From: Embiotoca jacksoni
Taxonomy: Eukaryota; Chordata; Actinopteri; Embiotocidae
Reading direction: 5' to 3'
DNA: 64,000 nt
Assembly: GCA_022577435.1 (NCBI GenBank)
Contig: JAKOON010000052.1
Coordinates: 855,001-919,000 of the forward strand
Numbering within the stretch: position 1 is the first letter of the stretch; the number at the start of each line of letters is the position of its first letter. Positions 59,301 to 64,000 of the stretch are shown here, one piece after another. The notes beneath the pieces are model-generated. The model made no database searches. It was given only the letters and a program-made list of their open reading frames with translations, and was not told where the DNA came from. The position numbers and the translations under genes were made by a program.

Positions 59301-61247
59301 GGTCCACAAAACACTGTGAATGTACCAGCCACAATCACAAAGGAAGAGCTCACTGCTTTCAATACACACACACACACACACACACACACAACAGCAGCAG
59401 CAGCCAACAAATAGGAAAGACGGCAGCAGCTTTGTACGAGGCATCGGCCGAGCCGTCCGTCAGCTCTGAGAGGTGCAGCGGGCAGAAATGGGATAAGTTA
59501 CAGTCGGAAGTTAATCTTCCGGCTTTAAGCTGCCTGAGTGACTTCGCTGCAACACACACGAAGACGGAGCCGTCGCATTCACAGCAAAATGAAGCAGTCA
59601 CAGAGTCTGACCTTTTCGACCCCTGATCTATCCGGGACAACCTGCCACACAGGTCGCTGTCTGTCAGCCGAGCAGAGTCCATGCTGGCAAACATTTACTC
59701 CGGTGACCTCTGAACTCCCTGAAATCTCTGTAAAAGGACCTTCTTCTATAAAAAAAAAATAATAATAAATTCCACTTCAGAGGCTGAATCCTATCATCTA
59801 ACCACTGAAAGAAATCAAGTCCCCCCCCCCCCCAAAAAAAAAACTGCAATCGAGTTGCAAAAACTGACTCAAAGATTGTGAAAAATTAGGCCGGTGTCCC
59901 GATCCACCTTTCAGCAACCTTTCCAAACTAGTCGATCACATCACAACCTGGTCGAGGACCGATCATTCAGTCGGTCTCTTCACCTGCCTCAGCGAGTCGT
60001 CCACAAATGATTCATCAATCCGGTTTACTTATTTTTAAGAAGTCTAAGGTGAAAGGTACAATATTAAATCAGCTTGACGTATGTTGTACGAACGTAACTC
60101 TTTTGCGATATCGGGCAAAGACGAGATAATTGTGCACCTGCAGTGACGAAGTTTTACCTTTTCACTTCTGTAATTATACATTTATGGTTATGAGCAGCTA
60201 ATTTAAAGTGTTTATCGTGAGCGTTATCTCCTGCTGTTTCCTCACACACAGGTGGTTTTCTACACATAAATATGACTGCACACTTTTCTTCATCACTGTT
60301 GTTGATTATCGCTGCATAGATTTTAATCTGGGCTCATTTCACATTGAAAACAGCACTTTTCTGCACTAATTACACTTCTGTAAATATTATAAATGCATCC
60401 AATTTATGTGGACAGCGGAGGGCACAAATATTTATTCAACTTCCTACATTGAATTCCGTAAAAGCATCATTGCTTATTTTATATTTTAACTCTATTCGTG
60501 TTTAATTTTTTGGGATTAAAAAAAAAAATGCAGAGTCACAGCTGTAAGAGGTTTCCTGTTGATTCACGTGTTTAATACTCTGCAGCAGGAGAGGAGGTTA
60601 AAACGGTGTGTTGGTGGGTTCAGTGAAGGGACAGCTGGATGTGACCGTCCGGAGGATCCCGGGACGGGACGGGACGGGACGGGTTTACCCATCGGTCACA
60701 GGCTCAAAGGAACCGAGGTCAGCTGCCGGAGTGTTTAAATGGGCTTTGGTAGTTTCTACGTAATGAAACAGCTGTGATAAAAAAAAGATTTATTTATTTT
60801 TTAAAAGGAGCCCAGACTTGATATTTTCAACCAACTTCACCTAAAACAGCCAAACAAGCTGCCGTTGGGCTAGCGGGCTGAGCTCGCTGGTTTCCGCCCG
60901 TTGGTCGAACCCTTCTCACGTAAACAAACCACCAGCGGGCTGATCAACTGTCCAAACACGCCCCGGTTCGGGGCTGAAACAGCTTTTTTTTTTATAAACC
61001 CAAACCACGGTATCGGTGCAGCCGGAGAGCTGCTCGCACCGGGCCGAGCTGGACAACTTTCTTCCCCCCGTGTGTTGTGATCATGTTGCCCCTCGAGAGG
61101 TTAGCAGGCTGGCTATCAGCGCAGCTAGCTTAGCTCACGAGCCCGGAGGGGACCGGACCGAGAGCCCGCAGAGAAAAGCTCGATGTCCCGGCTGCTTACC
61201 ATCGTACAAATCGAGGCGATCTTTCGGACTGTCATCAGTATTTCCAT
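48030..61247 (-). CDS. usp12: Ubiquitin carboxyl-terminal hydrolase 12, complete ten-exon coding region (gene span)
   Basis: Exons on the minus strand, 5' to 3': 61247-61200, 57205-57125, 56770-56687, 55190-55061, 54544-54270, 53833-53757, 53451-53368, 52042-51845, 51241-51163, 48131-48030. They give 385 residues against 370 in human USP12. The MEILMTV start separates USP12 from USP46, which starts MTV. Catalytic Cys48 (GNTCYCNS), His332 (NRGHY) and Asp348 (LFDDD) are all present. So are the zinc-finger pairs CLNC (201/204) and CEQC (248/251). All positions agree with the human ones after a 15-residue gain in the Gly-rich linker. USP12 is a cysteine protease that removes ubiquitin (for example from histones H2A/H2B). 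It is weak alone and is activated by WDR48/UAF1 and WDR20. All introns are GT-AG. Fish often keep two usp12 copies; I cannot tell which this is. rasl11a lies head to head with it. Confidence 0.96.
48132..51162 (-). other. usp12 intron 9
   Basis: GT-AG intron of 3.0 kb. No exon or clear repeat is recognised, and short open frames in it have no family resemblance. Confidence 0.8.
51163..51241 (-). CDS. usp12: usp12 exon 9: catalytic His and Asp
   Basis: Encodes [20 protein letters not shown] and DDDIVE. His332 and Asp348 complete the triad. The acceptor is ctgtctccgcag and the donor GTAGAG/GTGAGA. Confidence 0.97.
51845..52042 (-). CDS. usp12: usp12 exon 8
   Basis: Encodes [60 protein letters not shown] and VVHCG. 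MDQLHRY and [11 protein letters not shown] are USP12 readings; USP46 has MEQLHRY and SSDAVNLDRMY. The donor is GGCAG/GTGGGT. Confidence 0.97.
52043..53367 (-). other. usp12 intron 7
   Basis: GT-AG intron of 1.3 kb; nothing recognised beyond unique AT-rich sequence. Confidence 0.8.
53368..53451 (-). CDS. usp12: usp12 exon 7: second zinc CxxC
   Basis: Encodes [20 protein letters not shown] and SKQEAQK. The CEQC pair (residues 248/251) completes the structural zinc site with CLNC of exon 5. The acceptor is gctcaacag and the donor AAAAG/GTCAGT. Confidence 0.96.
53757..53833 (-). CDS. usp12: usp12 exon 6
   Basis: Encodes [20 protein letters not shown] and ITHCL, with the last Arg split across the intron (CAG/GTACAC). 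It is identical to the [18 protein letters not shown] block of vertebrate USP12/USP46. Confidence 0.97.
54270..54544 (-). CDS. usp12: usp12 exon 5: QQDAHEF box and first zinc CxxC, with Gly-rich linker
   Basis: Encodes [20 protein letters not shown], a segment with [11 protein letters not shown], a Gly-rich run at residues 158-180 (nine Gly, Ser-Glu, six Gly), then [20 protein letters not shown]. The run replaces an Asn-rich linker of human USP12. It is encoded by an imperfect CCT/CTC repeat read on the other strand, and accounts for the extra length of the protein. Confidence 0.95.
55014..55041. repeat. (CAG)n in usp12 intron 4 ((CTG)n in the transcript)
   Basis: About eight to nine CAG units on the plus strand, lying about 20-46 bases inside the intron from the exon 4 donor. 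Confidence 0.93.
55061..55190 (-). CDS. usp12: usp12 exon 4
   Basis: Encodes [40 protein letters not shown] and KEN. It leaves in phase 1 with donor AATG/GTATTT, weaker than its neighbours. A (CTG)n repeat begins about 20 bases inside the following intron. Confidence 0.96.
55715..55945 (+). repeat. Fish dispersed repeat in usp12 intron 3
   Basis: Contains GAAGTGTCTTGCCCTAGGAC followed by ACTTC, a short imperfect palindrome typical of a repeat widespread in fish genomes, and ends with AAAGCACTTTGAGCTGCATT. Non-coding. Confidence 0.65.
56687..56770 (-). CDS. usp12: usp12 exon 3: catalytic cysteine box
   Basis: Encodes [20 protein letters not shown] followed by REKVLAYK, 28 codons. The Cys in NTC is the nucleophile (Cys48). 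The acceptor is tgtttctag and the donor AAG/GTGAGC. Confidence 0.97.
56866..56935 (-). repeat. LINE/SINE 3'-tail fragment in usp12 intron 2
   Basis: Reads actttattaatcccacgggg then gaaattcagtcgtcacagca then gcatagaaacag. It is closely similar to 61438-61500, the 3' end of the LINE remnant, in the same orientation. Confidence 0.7.
57125..57205 (-). CDS. usp12: usp12 exon 2
   Basis: Encodes [20 protein letters not shown] followed by HYFGLVN, 27 codons in phase 0. The acceptor ends TTTAG and the donor is AAC/GTAAGT. This residue run is nearly invariant between USP12 and USP46; the V in QFPVNE favours USP12. Confidence 0.96.
57206..61199 (-). other. usp12 intron 1
   Basis: GT-AG intron of 4.0 kb. 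It contains the C/G-run block at 57285-57318, a G-rich run at 58033-58078, an (AAAAC)5 at 58981-59003, a CA tract at 59364-59390, a C14-A run at 59820-59843 and four GGGAC units at 60661-60680. No exon is recognised. Confidence 0.8.
57274..57342. repeat. (AC)n and C-run compound tract in usp12 intron 1
   Basis: CA units, then C runs of five to eight separated by single A or AT, then CA units again. On the transcribed minus strand this gives at least four G runs of five or more about 80-115 bases before the exon 2 acceptor. Confidence 0.92.
61200..61247 (-). CDS. usp12: usp12 exon 1 coding part
   Basis: Encodes [16 protein letters not shown], then donor GTAAGC in phase 0. Human USP12 begins MEILMTVSKFASICTM. 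The main ATG (61247-61245) has C at -3 and G at +4, a mediocre context. Met5 (61235-61233) is a possible second start and is where USP46 begins. Confidence 0.95.
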
Positions 61248-61261
61248 CCGTAAGCAGCCAT
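61235..61261 (-). CDS. Overlapping upstream ORF in the usp12 leader (8 codons)
   Basis: An ATG at 61261-61259, in strong context (A at -3, G at +4), opens the frame MAAYGWKY and stops with TGA at 61237-61235. It runs past the main usp12 ATG (61247) in another frame. Its stop overlaps Met5 as TGATG. Whether ribosomes use it is inference. It should lower use of Met1 and could allow reinitiation at Met5. Confidence 0.5.
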   Translation of the reverse strand: MAAYGWKY

Positions 61262-61265
61262 GTTG
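61254..61265 (-). promoter_or_regulatory. TISU/YY1-like element over the upstream ATG
   Basis: CAACATGGCTGC on the minus strand differs at one base from the TISU consensus SAASATGGCGGC and contains a YY1 core (ATGGC). TISU elements act both in transcription and in AUG choice on very short leaders. The uORF ATG is the ATG of this element. Confidence 0.5.
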
Positions 61266-61344
61266 GTCCGAACCCCGATGTTGAAATAATCAGAGCCGAT
61301 TGCGGCTGCAGAGTTCCGGCAGAGCCTTCTGCCCCTGTAGTGTC

Positions 61345-61380
61345 CGGCGTCACGGAGTGACGACGAGCACTTCCGGTCTG
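61345..61380 (-). promoter_or_regulatory. usp12 proximal promoter motifs: ETS site and paired TGACG
   Basis: ACCGGAAGTG (61377-61368 read on the minus strand) is a full ETS-type site. Just downstream, CGTCAC and TGACG form an inverted pair of CRE/ATF-like half-sites (61348-61362). No TATA box is visible and the surroundings (about 60850-61380) are CpG-rich, as expected for a housekeeping gene. The start of transcription is not determined. Confidence 0.5.
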
Positions 61381-61432
61381 GCTTTTCAAATTAAAACGAT
61401 GCGCTCGCTTCTCCCTTCTCCGCGCTTAGGTT

Positions 61433-62165
61433 AGGTAGTTACTTTATTCATCCCCGAGGGGAAATGTTTTCGCTACAGCAGCATACAGGAAGCAATAAGA
61501 TAATAGTAGAATAATAAAAAGCAATAAAATAGCAGTAAAAAATATTAAATATAAAATGCACAGTATAAACAGTATATACAGTACAGTATATATCTATATA
61601 TATTATATACAAACAACCAAGAAACACAGACAACAGTGTTATTGTTATGTGATGGATTTTGCCAGAGGTGAGTTATTGTACAGTCTTATTGCGGTCGGCA
61701 GGAATGATCTCCTGTATCAGGAATGATCTCCTGTATCTGGAATGATCTTCTGTATCTGGAATGATCTCCTGTATCAGGAATGATCTCCTGTATCTGGAAT
61801 GATCTCCTGTATCTGGAATGATCTCCTGTATCAGGAATGATCTCCTGCATCAGGAATGACTCCTGTATCAGGAATGATCTCCTGTATCTGGAATGATCTC
61901 CTGTATCAGGAATGATCTCCTGTATCAGGAATGATCTCCTGTATCTGTCCTTGTGACAGCGGAGCTGGAGGAGTCTTTTGGAGAACGTCCTCCTCTGTCC
62001 CTGCAGCAGGTGGAGAGGATGGTCAGGATTATCCAATATGGATAATAGTTTGTTCAGCGTCCTCCTCTCCACCACCTTTTCCAGACTGTCCAGTTTGTAG
62101 CCGATGATGGAGCCGGCCTTCTTCATCAGTTTGTTAAGTCTGTTGGTGTCACCGGCTCCAATGCT
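61433..62165 (-). mobile_element. 5'-truncated non-LTR retrotransposon (LINE) 3' end
   Basis: Read on the minus strand, 62165-61965 encodes a decayed end of a LINE second open frame: NRLNKLMKKAGSIIGYKLDS, then LEKVVERRTLNKLLSILDNP, then DHPLHLL and later CHKDRYRRSFL. This is the usual C-terminal pattern of fish LINE reverse transcriptase proteins. The copy ends in the 3' tail GGGGATGAATAAAGTA near 61435. It is truncated at a C14A8 run (62167-62188), is interrupted by a minisatellite and cannot be autonomous. It sits between the usp12 and rasl11a promoters. The exact family is not determined. Confidence 0.75.
61701..61948. repeat. 19-base minisatellite inside the LINE remnant
   Basis: About thirteen copies of GGAATGATCTCCTGTATC plus A or T; one copy (near 61851) is a base short. 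Read on the minus strand the unit is the sequence for the conserved LINE segment RYRRSF, so the array arose by local amplification of that coding segment. Confidence 0.93.
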
Positions 62166-63541
62166 GCCCCCCCCCCCCCCAAAAAAAATATTAAAACAAT
62201 AATGTTTCCAAACTTTCCAGATTTTCAAATTCTCTGATATTATTGTGAATATGAATGAAATTACACATGAAAACTGTGAAGTTTCTATTAGGCTTTAATG
62301 TATAGTGTAGTTATATTGTTGCATTTCAGTAACAGAAAAGAAGTCAACAACAAAGCAATTTATGAATATTAATTGTTGTTTTTATATTGAAGTTGTTAAT
62401 TGTTGTGACTCGTCTTATTTTGAAGGTGAAATCATGTGGTTTCCGGTATTGTTGTCCGTTTCTCTGTCTAACTTTATGGCTTCCTGCCGTCCAGCCTGGA
62501 AGCTGTGAGGGAGTGTCGCCGACGCACAACTCGGATGCACTGAAGTAAGTTTGATTCTTCACCCGGAGTGAGATTTGGCGGGCGGTGCTTCATGGCGCGG
62601 AGACTACAGAACCTCCTCTTCTGTGTTTATCGCAGTGGGGGAAAAAACAACAACAACTGATCCGTGTGAGTATTTTATTTATGTGAGCCTACATTTTACT
62701 GCACATAACTTGAAGTAATCAGCATCACTAAATATTTGGCGTTGACTCAATGCATGTCCCGTTGTTAGTTTACATTGTATATATATATATTTTTTTTTTT
62801 TTTAAAGGTTCAATTATATAATTTTTTTTTAAATTTCAATTAAACAAACAAATATTTTTTAGCTATCGGAGTGAGAAATATTTACAAAACATACAAAGGT
62901 CTTTAAAGCACAAGAATAATGTTTTTCAAAGCTGTTTTTGCACATTTAACCTCCTCTTGGTTTAATGTGACCGAGTTGTTTTAAGATTATTTATCTTAAT
63001 TTCGTTGTTTATGGACCCGAGAAGCGTAATGATGTCTGAGACCAGGCTGGAAAGTGGAGCCCGGTTCAGACTACAGGTCTCATGGGGATATTAGGGGACG
63101 GTTCAAAGTCTTCATCCCTCCTCCTCTTCCTCCGCCTCTCTCTGCTCTCTGTCCGCGGTCAGAGGCGTCAGATCGCTGCAGAGCGCAACACTTTTTGTTT
63201 TTATTCATCATTTAGGCGTTAAAATAGCCGTGAAAGAATATATATTAGATTATTTAAGATCCACAGGTTTTTCACTCAGTGGAACCAAAGTTTGGACTGG
63301 AACTTGGATGCTGGGAAGATAATTGAGAACTCAGGACCATTTTTTTTTCTTTTTCCTCAGTGATTTTGCAATAAATAGATTAAACAGGATACCTCTGGAG
63401 GTCATTCAAGCTCCCCGCGGCGTCCCTCCAGGAACATTATGGGCGCGTCGGTGTGACTTTCTGCTCGGGGCGCACGGGGGTTTTTGGTTGTGGTTTTCCC
63501 ACACAGGAGCGGAGCTGGTCCGAGGGCAGAAGGGAAGCTAA
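62166..63541. other. rasl11a upstream region and leader
   Basis: Between the LINE remnant and the rasl11a start. It contains an E2F-like TTTGGCGGG at about 62573-62581 and an AT-rich block near 62776-62830. A more GC-rich segment at 63005-63190 may include the transcription start. No TATA box can be assigned with confidence. Confidence 0.4.
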
Positions 63542-63698
63542 ATGCGGCTGACTGGCGACCCTGCACCGGGAACCATGAACAGCGGCGGGTCTGGTAGCTT
63601 CCTGCTGGTCCCCATACCGGAGTATCCCCTGCTGGACTGTGTGCCCAACAAGACGGTGAAGATTGTGGTGCTGGGGGCGAGCAACGTCGGCAAAACCG
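63542..63698 (+). CDS. rasl11a: Ras-like protein family member 11 (RASL11A-type), first coding exon, partial
   Basis: Encodes MRLTGDPAPGTMNSGGSGSF, LLVPIPEYPLLDCVPNKTVK and IVVLGASNVGKT, and stops at donor ACCG/GTACTA in phase 1, so the next residue is probably Ala. GASNVGKT is the Ras G1/P-loop. FLLVPIPE matches FLLAPIPE of human RASL11A. The MRL start and GAS-VGKT resemble RASL11B, so the call rests partly on the usp12 neighbour. A TAA directly precedes the first ATG. That ATG has a weak context; the second (63575, ACCATGA) is better. The rest of the GTPase lies beyond 64000. RASL11 proteins are small, unprenylated Ras relatives with poorly known function. Confidence 0.8.
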
Positions 63699-64000
63699 GT
63701 ACTACACACTGAAAACCATGAAACCATGAAGTTTTTTTTCCCCAGGAGATGAAGCTGACTTGTTGCTGATGTATGGATTTAAAATAGGAGAATGGTGGCC
63801 GGGAATTCCTCCATCTAAACGTGATAATGACCACCGATTAAACGCAGTCTGTTATGGTTAAGAATATCTTTATGGTTTATTTTCATAGAGTGCTTGAAAT
63901 TAAACAGTAGAAAATGTTTAAAATGCATAACCAATCCTGGACAGCAGGGTGCGACAATTCGCCCTTTTTTTTATAGTCATTTAAAAAAATATATATATTT
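63699..64000 (+). other. rasl11a intron 1, partial
   Basis: Starts with donor GTACTA and runs off the window; nothing else is recognised. Confidence 0.75.

Noticed and set aside
61701..61948. CRISPR-like array
   Set aside because: Units are contiguous 19-base tandem copies without spacers, in an animal genome.
61686..62228. 180-codon minus-strand open frame as an intact gene
   Set aside because: It is a LINE remnant joined to a minisatellite; it has no complete domain and no start of its own.
1..64000. A previously undescribed multi-gene system
   Set aside because: All coding blocks that I can support belong to three known vertebrate families plus a decayed LINE; nothing suggests a new operon-like or defence system.

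Overview
The window looks like nuclear DNA of a teleost fish, probably percomorph-like. It has split genes with GT-AG introns, compact gene spacing, about fifteen long (AC/GT)n microsatellites, fish-type dispersed repeats and a LINE 3' fragment, and no bacterial-style operons. Most long open frames in it are low-complexity or antisense shadows. The real coding content is small exons that I rebuilt from splice sites, reading phase and recalled family sequences.

Layout. (1) 1-19405: no exon recognised. It holds microsatellites, a 0.85-kb pyrimidine tract, a long perfect-type hairpin and dispersed repeats, and is either upstream DNA or the end of a large first intron. (2) 19406-37778, plus strand: eleven exons of a Rho GTPase-activating protein of the ARHGAP6 type, from the second coding exon to the stop. 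The first coding exon is not in view. A 69-base exon at 24216-24284 is easily missed. (3) 37779-48029: convergent intergenic space and 3' UTRs, with a cluster of tRNA-like box A/box B repeats at 38640-39645. (4) 61247-48030, minus strand: a complete ten-exon usp12 deubiquitinase gene of 385 codons with catalytic Cys48, His332 and Asp348 and both zinc CxxC pairs. (5) 61248-63541: a compact divergent intergenic region holding the usp12 promoter and a minus-strand LINE remnant that carries a 19-base minisatellite. (6) 63542-63698, plus strand: first coding exon of a RASL11-type small GTPase, most likely rasl11a. The gene continues beyond the window.

The head-to-head usp12-rasl11a pair matches the human 13q12 arrangement (USP12 and RASL11A). 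The MEILMTV amino terminus separates usp12 from its paralogue usp46. No shared pathway can be read from the sequence: RhoGAP signalling, deubiquitination (USP12 acts with WDR48/UAF1 and WDR20) and a small Ras-like GTPase are simply neighbours.

I found no novel multi-gene system. The points most worth checking are: a frame-breaking RhoGAP exon sitting inside complementary (TG)n and (CA)n tracts; a TISU/YY1-like upstream AUG in usp12 whose short uORF ends as TGATG on Met5; two long near-perfect hairpins; and a LINE coding segment expanded into a minisatellite that stays open in all three frames.
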